Origin: Tilletiopsis washingtonensis
Lineage: Eukaryota > Basidiomycota > Exobasidiomycetes > Entylomatales
DNA: 64,000 bases
Direction: 5' to 3'
Assembly (NCBI RefSeq): GCF_003144115.1
Contig: NW_020312015.1
Location: 1-64,000 of the forward strand
This document shows, piece by piece, positions 1-11,010 of the stretch (its first letter is position 1; the number at the start of each line of letters is the position of its first letter). The position numbers were made by a program, and so were the translations under genes. A model generated the notes under the pieces. That model worked only from the letters and a program-made list of their open reading frames with translations, did no database searches and was not told where the DNA came from.

Positions 1-732
1 ACTCTCAAAGTAGGGATAGCGCCATATGTGCACAACTGGCATAACAATCAGGTCTGCCCCTTTGCATGCCCCAAGTTATTGGCCTTCTGCACCACCTTCT
101 GCAGGAAACAGCTCTAGGGATGAGCCAAATATTTTGAGCTCACCAGCCAAAAGTTGCGCGCCAGACCTGTTTTTGGATGATGACAACAAAAGTTACTCAC
201 TCAAAAGCTTAGCAAATTTCAGCATCCCTGGCATCTGGGGGCTTTCACCACCTGCCCAAGTGGCAGTTTCCATCCCTGGTGGGCACCGCCTTGTAACCCT
301 AACCCTGGGAAGTTCTGTTGAGAACAAGGGCACACTGATCACCGTAGCTTGCAGAGGGCGCCATGCAGAGCACCGCAGCTTGTGGCTGGGTGTTACACCA
401 ACGCTTGCTGCGCACGCTCACTTTGTCACTAACCAGATGATCTCCCCGCTGCTGCATTGCATCAAGGCATCAAGGAAGAGTTCCTGTGAACCAGCGTCTC
501 CTGGAACAGGCAGGCAGCCTGGACCTTGAAAGACCTCTCCCCGCTGGTCAGCAAGGTTGCATGCAGCTGACTGTGGCATATCCGTGCTGGACCAGAGCCA
601 GTCCCTGCCGAACGTTCTGGTGTGCCACACCCGGGCGCGCGCTCGAGGCTGTGCAGCTTTTGGCCCTCGAGCCGCGAGCTTCGCGCTTCCTTCTCGCCCA
701 CCACCCCCGCGCCGTGCCGCGCTCCACCCCTC
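1..732. other. Upstream sequence with AT-richer first 480 bp, no recognised gene
   Basis: The first 480 bases are visibly AT-richer than anything else in the window and contain homopolymer runs rare elsewhere. At 295-306 there are two head-to-tail copies of the fungal telomere-type unit (AACCCTAACCCT). One open frame (26-529) has no recognisable domain. From about 600 onward the composition returns to the local GC-rich norm, so this second part is probably the promoter and leader of the gene at 733. I cannot name the AT-richer part; a decayed mobile element or a different isochore are both possible. Confidence 0.4.
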
Positions 733-3723
733 ATGTCCCACTCGCGGGTCGGCTCCGCGCTCGCCGGCTCGTCGCGCGGGCGCTCCGCGCAGTCGGCAAC
801 GCCCGCGTCGTCCGTGGCGCAGCGCTCGCGGCCGCGCTGCCCGCAGTGCGGCTCGCGCCGCTTCCGCCGCGATGCCGGCACGTCGCTCGTCGTGTGCCAG
901 GAGGGCCACGTGCTGCAGGGCTTCCGCGACGAGGAGGCGCAGGACGGCGACGAGTGGGCGGTGACGACGGGCAAGCGTGCGATCCGCAAGCTGCGCGCGG
1001 GGCGCCGGCGCGGCACAGAGAGCACGGCGGTGCGCGGACGTGAGTGAGGCGACGAGAGCGCCAGGAGCGCGGTCCTGATGCGTGTGCGACAGTGTGGCAC
1101 GGCGCTCGCGGCGACTTTCTCCTCTTCCAGTGTCTGCAGCTCGTGCTGCGCATGCAGCTCGCGGCGCTGCGCCACGAGTGGCCGCACCTGCCCGACGAGA
1201 TCGAGGTGCGCATGCGCTGACTGTGCTGCGGCGGAGGGCATGGCTGATGCGCATGCCACAGCCCGTTGCGCGCGACCTGTGGGCGCTGTACGTCTCGCTG
1301 AACGCCAAGCTGCGCCCGGCGCCGTACACGGAGCAGCTCGCGCACGCACAGGAGGAGGCCGGCCTGGCCGCCTCGCTGCACGCAGACTCAGACGGCGGGC
1401 GCAGCCGGTCGCGCTCTCGCTCGCGTGCCGCAGAGGCCGCTCGGGCACGCGCTGAAGCCGAGGCCGCAGCGGAGCGCGATGAACAGCGGCGTGCGGAGCG
1501 CGAGGAGCGCCGTGCGACGAAGCGCCGCCTGCGCGAGGCCGAGGGCCGCTCGCCGTCGCCCTCCGACTTTGACTCGGACGCCACGACCGAGTCGGGCTCG
1601 CAGCACTCCAGCCTCGGCACGCCGGCGCGCAGCAGCCGCTCGCGGGCCGGCTCGTCGGCGTCGGGCATGTGGACAGACACAGACCCTGGCCTGGACAGCG
1701 ATGTCGAGGGCGACAACCTCGGCAGTGCACCCGACCGCGAGCACCTACGCAGCCGCGCGTATCCCAGCCAGCAGCCGTCGCGCAAGGGCACCGATGCAGA
1801 CGGCACGCCGCTGGTCAGCGTGACGGCCGTGCTGTACTTGGCGCTCATCATGCTGCGCGTGCCCGTCGTGTGGGAGGATCTGAGGGTGTGAGTCTCTGCG
1901 ATCAGGTACAGCCGTGCGCGGGCTCACCAGACCTCACAGCCTCATCGCCTCGCATCGGCTGCCGTTCCTCAACGCGGGCCAGCTGCTGCCCGCAGAGCTC
2001 GTCTACCATCTGCCCGGCGCGCATATGCGCAAGCTGGAGCCCGGAGTGAGTTTCCCCGGCGCTCCCCTTCCCTCACTCCGCTCACCTTCTGATCCCTGGT
2101 TCACCTTCTGATTCGTCGCTCACCCCCTGACCCCTCACTCTGCTCACCTGCCCAGACCACCCCGACCGTCGCCCAGCTACACGCACGCACCGTCAAGCTT
2201 GCGCAGCTCATGTCGCGCGACTTTGGCGTACAGCTGCCCGAGTTCAATGCCGCGCCCGTGCTCTACCGCTGCGTGGACGCGCTGCTCCTGCCGCCGACCT
2301 TCTATGTCGCGGCCAAGGCGCTGGCGAGCTACGTGAAGCTCTCGCTGTACGCCGTCGATGCATACGCGACGGCAGAGCCCTGGAGCGCACCGGACGAGAG
2401 CGCGAGCGCGACGAAGCGCGAGACCGGCCTAGTCGCGACCGGCACGCTGGCCGCACCGCGCTGCATGGCGCTGATGGCGGCGGTGTGCGTCGTGGCGAAG
2501 CTGCGCTGGGGCTGCGACGGCTGGCACCGGTGAGTACGAAGTCACCTGGTTCGCCATAGCTCGGCTGACATCCGCAGCGTCGAGCACGCCGACACGCCGC
2601 CGGCCGGCACGAAGCGCTTCGAGCCGTGGCTGGATGCGCTGGAACAGGCACACCAGGCCTTTCTAGCCGACCCACGCAGCGCACACCTCAGCGAAGTGTG
2701 CGTGTCTAGATGCCTCACGCCGCTCGTTGCTCACGCAGCTCTGCAGCGACATTCTCGACCTCGACGACGCGCAGCTCGATGCGTTCCTCGACTTTGCCGA
2801 GCAGAACGCCGTCCTGCCAAACCACGCCAAGGCGCTGAGCTGGAGACGCGCAGAAGGTGCGTAAAGCCGCCGGACGCGTCTGCCGCACCTGCTGACGTCG
2901 TCCCACAGGCAACGACGATCTGCTCGCCTTTGCGACGCCGGCTGGTCCATTGGCGGAAGAGGGCGATTCGCTCCACGACACCTCATCGCCGCTCCACGCA
3001 CTGAACGAGGCTCGTGCTGCGGCGCGCGAGGCCCTCTATACAGCCGTGCACGCCCGCGTCGACGGCGACGAGCCGGGCACAACGTACAACCCCACAAATC
3101 GCACGGCGCTCGAGGTGCAGCCGGACGGTGCGCAGCGCCTCGTCCGCGCCGCTGCGCGCGTCATCGGCTGCACAGAGTTCGAGCTCGCACGCTCAGTCGG
3201 CGAAGTCGAGCGCATGCTCGTGCGCGCTCTCCTCGACGACGCCAGGCTCAAACGCGACTCGACTGGAGCGCCGCCAGCCAAGCGCTCAGATCGTGGCGCC
3301 GACGCGGAGCGAGCCACAAGCGCGTCTTCTGACGAGGCGGCGCCCGTCCGACGTGGGCCTGGCCGGCCACGCAAGAACGCGGCGGCATCGTACGCCAAAC
3401 ATGCCACGCTGAGTCGCAACACTGTGCTTCCCGAAACCGAGACAACTCCGCCGAAGCGCCCTCGCGGCCGGCCGCGTAAAGACTCACAGCACCCCGGCGC
3501 GTCGACGAGCGCGACCGAGCCGCGCAGCGCCGTTGAAGCTCTACCCAGGCGTCCGCGGGGCCGGCCGCGCAAGGACGACCTCGCTCGCCGCCGGTCCGGT
3601 GCACTGGATGGCGAAGAGGCCGTGCACCCTCCGCCGCGACCGCGCCAGCCGGCCAGAGCAGCAGTTCGCCCGCCTGTGCGCGAGTTTGCCGTCTCCTCGT
3701 CCGACGACGATTCCGACAGCTAG
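733..3723 (+). CDS. RRN7: RNA polymerase I core factor subunit Rrn7/TAF1B-like, with C-terminal AT-hooks
   Basis: Probable TFIIB-like subunit of the Pol I core factor, which binds the rDNA promoter and recruits Pol I in the nucleolus. The N-terminus carries the Rrn7-type zinc ribbon (RCPQCGS, then VCQEGHVLQGF, about residues 35-65). It is followed by a conserved helix (LQLVLRMQLAALRHEW), a charged Ser/Arg-rich linker, and a cyclin-like region containing RLPFLNAGQLLPAEL. Seven introns fit: 1030-1130, 1206-1261, 1888-1939, 2046-2155, 2530-2577, 2696-2738 and 2857-2908; removing them leaves a continuous 842-residue frame. The start is the first ATG in frame with the zinc ribbon. The unusual part is the tail: three GRPRK AT-hooks at about residues 720-727, 755-762 and 786-793, then an acidic end (SSSDDDSDS). 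The stop codon lies 17 bp from that of the convergent HMG-CoA lyase gene. Family assignment is strong from the ribbon; the middle is divergent, as is normal for Rrn7. Confidence 0.82.
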
Positions 3724-3740
3724 CAGCATGAATGCATAGA

Positions 3741-4951
3741 TCACAACCTCGCACGCGTCTCCTTCTGCGCGTCCCGCTGGGCCTTTGCTTCGCGCGCAAG
3801 CAGCGCGCGGCCCGCACTGCTGCCGTTTGGCCGCCCGATCTCCTCAGAGATCCAGCCGCCGATGCGTGCCAGCGCAGCCAGGTCGAAGCCGGTGCTGTAG
3901 CCCGACTCGTGCAGCGCATACACGACCGACTCGGTGTCGATGTTGCCCGTCGCACCTGCGCGGGCGTCAGAGAGCGTGTGGTGCGCCACGGCAGAGAGCA
4001 CTCACCCGGCGAGTACGGGCAGCCGCCCAGCCCGGCGACGGCGGCATCGACGGTGCGCACGCCAGCGTCGACGCAGGCCAGCACGTTGGCGAGGCCCGTG
4101 CCAAACGTGTCGTGGCAGTGCGCGGCGAAGCGCTCGACGGGCGCGTGCCGCGTGCACTCGTTGAGCACGGCGAGCATGGCCGCGGGCGTCGCGACGCCGA
4201 CGGTGTCGCCCAGGCTCACCTCGTAGCAGCCCATGTCGAGCAGCGCCTTGGCGACGGCGCCGACGTGGGCCGGGTCCACGTCGCCCTGGTACGGGCAGCC
4301 GCCGACGACGCTGACGTAGCCGCGCACGCGCAGCCCGGCGTCGAGCGCGCGCTGCGTCACGGGCGCGAGGCGCTCGAGCGACTCGGCGACGGAGCAGTTG
4401 GTGTTGGCGCGTGCAAAGGCGTCGGTGGCGGCGGTGAAGATGGCAATCTCGTCGGTCTGGCCGGGCGCCGAGCCGCGCGGGCCGGCAATGTCGAGCAGCG
4501 CCGCGAGGCCCTTGTCGTTGGGCACGAGGAAGGGATAGCTGACGCCGCGCTGCTGCGCGATCTGCTGCAGGATCTGCGGCGAGTCTGCCATCTGCGTGCG
4601 AGGGTCAGCACAGGCAGCCAAGCAGCGCAGACAGCGCACGTCATCGCTGCTGCACAGGCATCGCAGCCACACCATCGCCGTTGCGGCACTGGGCGCGCCA
4701 CGCACCTGCGGCACCCACTTGGGGCTGACAAACGCGCCGGCCTCGACGCACGTGGCGCCGGCGGCGACGAGGCGGCGCACGAGCTCGAGCTTGGTGGCCG
4801 TGGGCACGACGCGCGCCTCGTTCTGCAGGCCGTCGCGCGGCGAGACCTCGACGATCTTGACGTGGCCGCGCGCGGCGGGTGCGGCGGCCGACGAGGCGCA
4901 GCGCTGCAGCAGCGACGCCGCGCGCGCGGGACGGGCGAGCAGGCCGAGCAT
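3741..4951 (-). CDS. HMGCL: Hydroxymethylglutaryl-CoA lyase, mitochondrial
   Basis: Cleaves HMG-CoA to acetyl-CoA and acetoacetate, the last step of leucine catabolism. The protein is 348 residues after removal of introns 4592-4705 and 3956-4005. It has an Arg/Ala-rich N-terminus (MLGLLARPARAASLLQR) typical of a mitochondrial presequence. A TIM-barrel follows with the family motifs in order: SPRDGLQNE, CVEAGAFVSPKWVPQ, VSVVGGCPYQGDV, YEVSLGDTVGVATP, AAHCHDTFGTGLAN and the catalytic-loop GGCPYSPGATGN with its conserved cysteine. The junction WVPQ|MADS reproduces the family sequence, so the 114-nt intron there is real although it is open in frame. The C-terminus ends in ETRARL with no typical peroxisomal signal. 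No key residue is missing. It converges tail-to-tail with RRN7, leaving almost no room for separate terminators. Confidence 0.95.
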
Positions 4952-5197
4952 GGTTGGTGGGTGATGAGGGTGCAGAGGCACGCTGCGCCGTGCGTCGGAT
5001 GCCACGCCTGCCTCGGAGAGCTCGGTGGCCGGGGCGCGCGCGGCGAATGCGGGGAAGTCGCCGGCGGCTCGGACATGTCGGGCGCAAGTCCGGCGCGCGG
5101 CCGTGGGAAGAAAGGCGCAGGCGGCTCGAGTCGGCCTCTTCCTGCCGCGCCTCCTCCACTCCTGCCGCATCTCCATCACTCCAAGCCTCAGCCTGTC

Positions 5198-7075
5198 ATG
5201 CACGCGCTCCGTCGCACTGTCGCCAGCGGCGCAGCTCTGGCGCGCGCCGAGCGCCGGGCCCTCGCCGCCTGCGCTGTGCCACGTCGGGCCGCCAGCAGCA
5301 GCAGCGGCAGCAGTGGTAGCGGTAGCGTCAGCAGCAGCAGCAGCCCGAGCAGCAGCACGTCGCGCAGCACGTCGCCGATGCAGCAGCCGCACAGCTCGGC
5401 CAGCGCACCGTCGACGGCACCGTCCGCTGCGGCGGGTGCAGCGCCGAGCCTGCAGACGCTCATCCACCGCAGCATCGCCGCGTCGGGCCCGCTGCCGGTC
5501 GCGACGTACATGCGCACGGCGCTCCTCGACCCCACGCTCGGCTACTACGCCTCGGCACTCGCTGGCGCCGACAGCGAGAGTGCCGCAGGCGCGGCGCCGC
5601 GCGACGTGCTCGGCACGCACGGCGACTTTATCACCAGCCCCGAGATCAGCCAGGTGTTCGGCGAGGTGAGTGCCGGCGCAGCGCTGTCGTCTCGACAAGC
5701 GACGGCTGACCCGGTGCGCCACAGCTGCTGGCCGTGTACCTCGTCTCGCGCTGGCAGGCAGCCGGCTGTCCGTCGCGCACGCGTCTCGTCGAGCTCGGCC
5801 CGGGCAAGGGCACGCTGCTCGCCGACGTCGTCCGTGTGAGTCCCTGCAGCGCGACCCTTGGCGTCTTCAGCGGCTGAGCCTGTCGCACAGACGCTGGCGC
5901 GCTTCCCGCTGCTGCTCGGCACGCTGGAGTCTGTCCACCTCGTCGAGGCGTCGCCGGGCCTGATGGCGCTGCAGGCGAGCGCGCTGGGTGGTGCGCTCGA
6001 TGCGGCTGGCGTGCCGATGCGCGCCGCGGGCGAGGAGGTGCCGGCCGGTGCGCCGCGCGGCGTCGAGACGGAGTGGTTCGCGCGCGTGGAGCAGGTGCCG
6101 CTGCAGCCCGACGTGTGGACGATGGGTGTGGCGCACGAATTCTTCGACGCGCTGCCGATCCACATCTTCGAAAAGACGGCCAAGGGCTTCCGCGAGGTGC
6201 TCGTCGACATCGAGCGCGCGCCGCAGGGCCAGTCTGGCGTGTGAGTCGGCTGTGTGCCCGTACATCTGCAGCGTACATCTGCAGGGTGACGCTGAGCAGC
6301 GACCACGCAGCACGATCCTGCGCCCGTCTGACCTGAAGCCGGCGAGCTCGAAACCCGCCGCGCCGCCGTCGACGAAGCTGCGCTATGTACTGGCACCCCA
6401 GCCCACACCCTGGTCGCAGCTGCTCGCCGAGCGCTCGCCGCGCTTTGCCGGCCTGCAGCCCGGACAGCGGCTCGAGGTCTCGCCTGAGGCCTGGGGCGCG
6501 GCACGGCGCTTCGCCGAACTCATCGCCGGGCGAGAGGCACCAGTCGTCGCCGAGGACGGCGCGCGGGATGCGGCGGCCGAAGAGGCGCGCCTGCGCTCCG
6601 AGTCCCTCGGCGGTGCTGCGCTCATCATCGACTACGGCGACGACAAGGCGTTCGGCAACAGCTTCCGCGCGTTCAAGCAGCACAAGATCGTCGACCCGCT
6701 GGAGGACGCCGGTGCGGCAGACCTGACGGCGAACGTCGACTTCCACCACTTGAAGAGCGCTGTCGCGACGACGGACGGTGCGTGATCGCGTGGCCGCACC
6801 CTGCGCGCTGACAGCTGACACCCTGCACTGCAGCGCGTGCTCTGGGACCCATGTTCCAGGCGCACTTCCTGCAAGCACTCGGCCTGGAGCAGCGTGTCGG
6901 CGCGCTCGCCAAGGCTGCACCGCCGGAGCGGCGCGTCGACATCGAGCGCGCCGCAAAGCGCCTCGTCGATGCCACCGGCATGGGCGCGCAGTACAAGTTC
7001 CTGGCGCTCGAGGCCGGGCATACAGGCGCCGCACAAGAGCAGGAGGCAGCCTCGGTCTATCCATTCGAAATGTAG
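5198..7075 (+). CDS. NDUFAF7: Mitochondrial complex I assembly arginine methyltransferase NDUFAF7/MidA
   Basis: SAM-dependent methyltransferase of the MidA/DUF185 family. In animals NDUFAF7 dimethylates an arginine of NDUFS2 during complex I assembly in the matrix. Family motifs are intact: GDFITSPEISQVFGE, the SAM-binding VELGPGKGTLLADV, the HEFFDALPIH loop, GAALIIDYG and DLTANVDF. The start is an ATG followed by a basic, Ser-rich N-terminus of about 80 residues that includes a serine run encoded by AGC repeats, consistent with an import presequence. Introns at 5666-5724, 5836-5890, 6241-6310 and 6778-6833 give 545 residues. The intron ending at 5890 was preferred to one ending at 5870 because it joins ADVVR to TLARFP, as in relatives. 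The gene implies that this fungus keeps a multi-subunit complex I. It lies head-to-head with the HMG-CoA lyase gene, 246 bp apart. Confidence 0.92.
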
Positions 7076-7238
7076 GGGTGAAAGAGTGTGCGGTCATCAC
7101 TAGTGGGCAGACTTGTGTAGCGGCGCAGAGTAGCAGGCGACGACCTGCGCCGTAGAGAGCGGGTAAGAGGCACGGCGGGGGCACGAGAGCAGCGCGACGT
7201 GGAGCGGCGGGCATGGGCCCTAGCGCACGGCCGCGTCG

Positions 7239-10200
7239 TCAGACGGTGCGCTGCACGGTCCGGCCGACACCGACGCCGCGCAGGATCTTCCACAGCGCGC
7301 CTCGCGCGGGAGCGGGTGTGACAGGCGTGGCACTGCCGGCCACGGATGACTGCTGCACCCGGTCGTCGAGAGGCCTGTCGATGCGTGCGAGCGAAGAGAT
7401 GCGCGCAAACGAGCTCCGCTTGTCGACCTTGCTCGCCGACGCAGGCGCTGCGTTCTGAAAGCCCTTGCCGCGGCGCTCGACTTGGTTCTCCGACAGGTAT
7501 GCGCTATACACGCTCTCCACCGTCTCGGTTTCGACGGCGCTTGGTGCGGGCACGCGCTCGGATCTGGTGGTGTGCGTCTGCGAGCGGGTGAGGTGCGTGC
7601 CCGTGCTGTGCCCGTACGCAGCCAGCTGCGCATCAACGTCGCTGCGGTTGTCCGCGGCGCCGGCCATGTGCAGCAGCTGACCATCGCTACGATTCGCGCG
7701 GTGTCCGAGGTGCTTGGCCCGGTCTACGTTGTCCTGCGTGCGGGAGATGTACTGATCCGCCGCGAGGTCGGGCACCGTGGCGTGCTGCAGGCCGCCGAGT
7801 GAGACGTGGCGCATGTGCTCGCGAGCCGCCATGGGTGCGCCGTTACGCGGCGTGTGGCGCGACGGAAAGGGGACAGAGCTCGAAGAGGCGACCGACTCGT
7901 CAGCGGGAGGCGACGCCACGTCGTCGTCCGAGGGGCCGTGCTCAAGCTCGTGCGACTCGGCACGGCTGCTGCGAAAAGCGAGAGGCGAGGCGGCACTGGC
8001 GTAGTGGTCGAGGGTGTTGCTTGAGGCCCGCGAGTGCGCCACCGACGGAGACTGGACGATTTCTGAGCACCGGCTGCCCGTCAGCTCGGCGGCGTCGAGC
8101 GTCGATTCGTGGGCGGTCTCGACGGTTGTGGACGATGGCGCAGCGATCATGCCGCGCAGCTCCTCGACCAGAGCAGCGAAGCGGGTTGCTAGGCGGCCCA
8201 TCTCGTCCAGCGTCTTGCCGACGTGGCCCAGCGCGCCCTGATGCCCAGCATCGAGAGGGCGCTGGGGGCTTGCGCCGATGGTGTCGAGGCGCGGAATCGT
8301 TCCACCACGTGTGCCGCTGAGAGTTGGTGCGGCGCTGGTGAGCCCGAAGCTGGCCGAGATGGGACGGCGTTGGCTCGACTGGGGCGGCTGCTGCACGGTG
8401 TGTCGGGCGTCGAACTCATACTGCCCCGTCGAGTCCGAGCGGGCAGAGAGAAGATCGCTGTGGTCCTCGCTGTCGTTGCCGAGGCGGTCGTCGTGCGTGC
8501 TTGTCAGACCCACGTCGGAGAGTCGACGTGGGTCGAGGGCGAGCGCAGAGATGTCGGCTCCCGACCGAGCGGACGTGGTGCTGGTGGTCGAAGCTCGCAC
8601 TGCGACGTTTCGCTGCAGCACCTCGGCGGACACGCGGGGAGGCGTCTCGAGATCCGCAGGGTGGCGCGCAGGCAGTGCCGGCTGTGTCGCTGCTTGCTGC
8701 TGCCCGTTCACTTTGGCGTCCATCGAGGCGCCAGTCAGCTCGCGCGGGCTTTGCGAGGCGAGAAGCCCAGTCGAACGACGATGATCGCTGCCCTTGCGCT
8801 GCGCAGCGCCGACAGACTCGAGCGGCTCGGGCTTCGCCCTCGCTTGCTGTCCGCGCTTCATCGCTGCGTCAAAACGACTTGCACCCGCCCGCTCATCCGA
8901 GCCGACGGGCGTGAGGACTTCCAGGGATGGGTCGTCGAGGGGCTCGGGTGACGTCGGCGTCGGCTCGTCGGCTGACTGGGTAGCGGGCACGGTGCGCAGG
9001 TCCGGCAGCACAAACCACGGCGCATCCTTGCTGCTCTTGTCGACGGGCACGAGGCTGCCGGAGCCCGAACTTGAGTCGGGCTGCGGCTTGGCGAGCGCCG
9101 GGCCTTCGTCGTGGTGCGGCGCTTCGTCGTTGTGCGCCGCGTCGGTCTTGCTGGCCGCAGCTCCCTTGTTGCCGTGGCGGCCCTGCGCCGCGACAACCGT
9201 GTGCTGGCTAGGAGTGTCGACGGGAGCGCCGGCACGAAGCAGATTGACGAGACTAGCATTGAGGCCGCCGCGCTCGTAGAGCTGCTCGGTCAGCGGCGCC
9301 GGCTCGTCAAAGAAAGGGTGCACGAGGCACGCGCTGGACGTCATGCGAGCGCCGGGCTCGGGCGCCAGCATGCGGCGGCACAGGTCGAGCATCAGCGGCG
9401 AAAGCTTAGTGCACGTGTCGGCCCAGGTGTCGGTGAGGGTGCGCTGGTAGTAGGCGTGGATCTGCTCCTGCGAGAGGTCGAAGGGCTCGTCGTCGTCGTC
9501 CTCGAACGGCGTACGTCCGACGACCATCTCGAAGAAGCTGCGGCGCGGAAGCCAGTCAGCGGTGCATCGCATCACTGCCCACGCTGCAGACTCACGTCAC
9601 GCCGAGCGCCCAGACATCGGCCAGGCGCTCGTCGTGCTCGTCGCCGCGCGCACGCTCGGGCGACAGGTACTCGGGCGTGCCCCACAGCTCGCTCGAGAGG
9701 AAGCGCGACTCGGGCGTGTGCAGGCGGGCGAAGCCAAAGTCGACGAGGATGGCCTCGCTGCGGGCATCGCTGCGCTTGACGAGCACGTTGGCGACCTTGA
9801 TGTCGCAGTGCACGACGCTGCGCTCGTGCAGCCACGCCACGGCCGACGCCAGCTGCGCGCAGTAGCCGTGGGCGCCGGCGTACTCGCTCGGCGGCAGGCC
9901 GACCTTCATCTCTTGCTCGTACCACTCCATCGCCAGGCAGGCAAAGCTGGGCGTGAGCAGGAACTGCGGCAAGTGTCAGCGACTGTCCATGGCGGCGGCG
10001 CGCACGTCTGCGCACCTCGTGGAAGCGCACGATGTTGCGGTGCACATGGTCGCGCGGGCCCGTGCTGCGCAGGATCTTGAACTCGTTCCACAGCGCCTTG
10101 GTGCGTGCGTGCGAGGCAGCGTCGGCCGTGCGCTCGACGAACTTGACAGCTGGTGGTGGCGCATCTCAGCTGGCAAGTCTGCTCGGCGGGAGAAGCAGCA

Positions 10201-11010
10201 CTCACCGACACGCGGGCGCACGTAGCCGCGCTTCGCCGGCGTCTCGCGGTACACCTGCAGCGTCGACTCGGGGATGGCGCGCCAGCAGCTGCCCCAGTTG
10301 CCGTGGCCGAGCTCGTGCTCGAACTCGTAGCGGAACGTCAGCTGCTCGTCGGTGATGGACAGGCTGTGCAGGGGCCGTCAGTCGCGGCGCATACATGCGC
10401 CAGGCGCAGCGGCGACGCACATGCGGTCTTCGACGTCGCTCGGCGCAGCGGCACGGCGCAGCTTGCGCGGCGACGGCTGCACCGCCTCGTCCTCTGCCAC
10501 GGCGGGCCGACGCCGTGCGTTGCGACCCGGACTGGCAAAGACGTCGACGGGCGGCGCCGGCGTCGTTGGCTGTGTGAGGTGCGCGATGGCCATGACACGC
10601 TTGGCGGCGGCGCTGCTGCTCGGCGGCGTGGCGAGGTGTGCACGGCCGTCGGCGGCATCGGCGGCAGCGTGGCGCGCCGGCGTGCGCGACGTGGCGTCCT
10701 TGAGACGCAGCTTGAGGCTGCCGAAGCTGCGGCTCAGCGAGCGGGCGGCGGCCTCGCGGATGAGCTCGGGCCGCGAGAGGCTGTCGCGCGGCGTGACCTC
10801 GCGCAGCGGCGGCGTGGCCTGCGCCGGCGCCGTGCGGCCGGCGACGGGCTCGGCAGCGCTGCGCTCGGGCGTCTGCAGTGCGGTGGCCGAGGCGCGGCTG
10901 GTGCCGCGAGGACCGGCGCCGTCGTGCCGGGCGTCGTCGCGTGCGGGGCTGGAGCCGAGGAGCGAGGCGGCGATGACGGGCATCATCTCTTGACGGGTCG
11001 GCGCGCCCAT
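7239..11010 (-). CDS. Large serine/threonine protein kinase, divergent, with long disordered tail
   Basis: A kinase of about 1,180 residues. The N-terminal 200 residues are low-complexity and Ala/Ser/Arg-rich. The kinase domain then runs GHGNWGSCW (glycine loop), AVKFVER (ATP-binding Lys), WNEFKIL (helix C Glu), HRNIVRFHE, CLAMEWYEQE (hinge), HCDIKVANVL (catalytic loop), DFGFA, WGTPEYLSPE and DVWALGV. HCD in place of HRD makes this a non-RD kinase; the catalytic Asp, Lys and Asn are all present. A disordered tail of roughly 650 residues follows, rich in Ser, Thr and Gln, ending in a basic stretch (ALWKILRGVGVGRTVQRTV). Introns 9538-9595, 9964-10015, 10150-10205 and 10364-10420 leave an uninterrupted frame. 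The start is the first upstream ATG that stays in frame; an earlier exon cannot be excluded. I do not recognise the subfamily; the substrate is unknown. Confidence 0.75.

Noticed and set aside
295-306. Telomere repeat
   Set aside because: Only two units and followed by coding sequence; too short to be a telomere.
26-529. A 167-residue frame in the AT-richer start of the window
   Set aside because: No recognisable motif, and it runs across the composition boundary; not supported as a gene.
3248-5722. An 824-residue open frame on the minus strand covering the HMG-CoA lyase region
   Set aside because: Only the lyase segments in it are real. The rest is antisense to RRN7 and the NDUFAF7 gene and is Arg/Ala-rich, and the frame includes the lyase introns.
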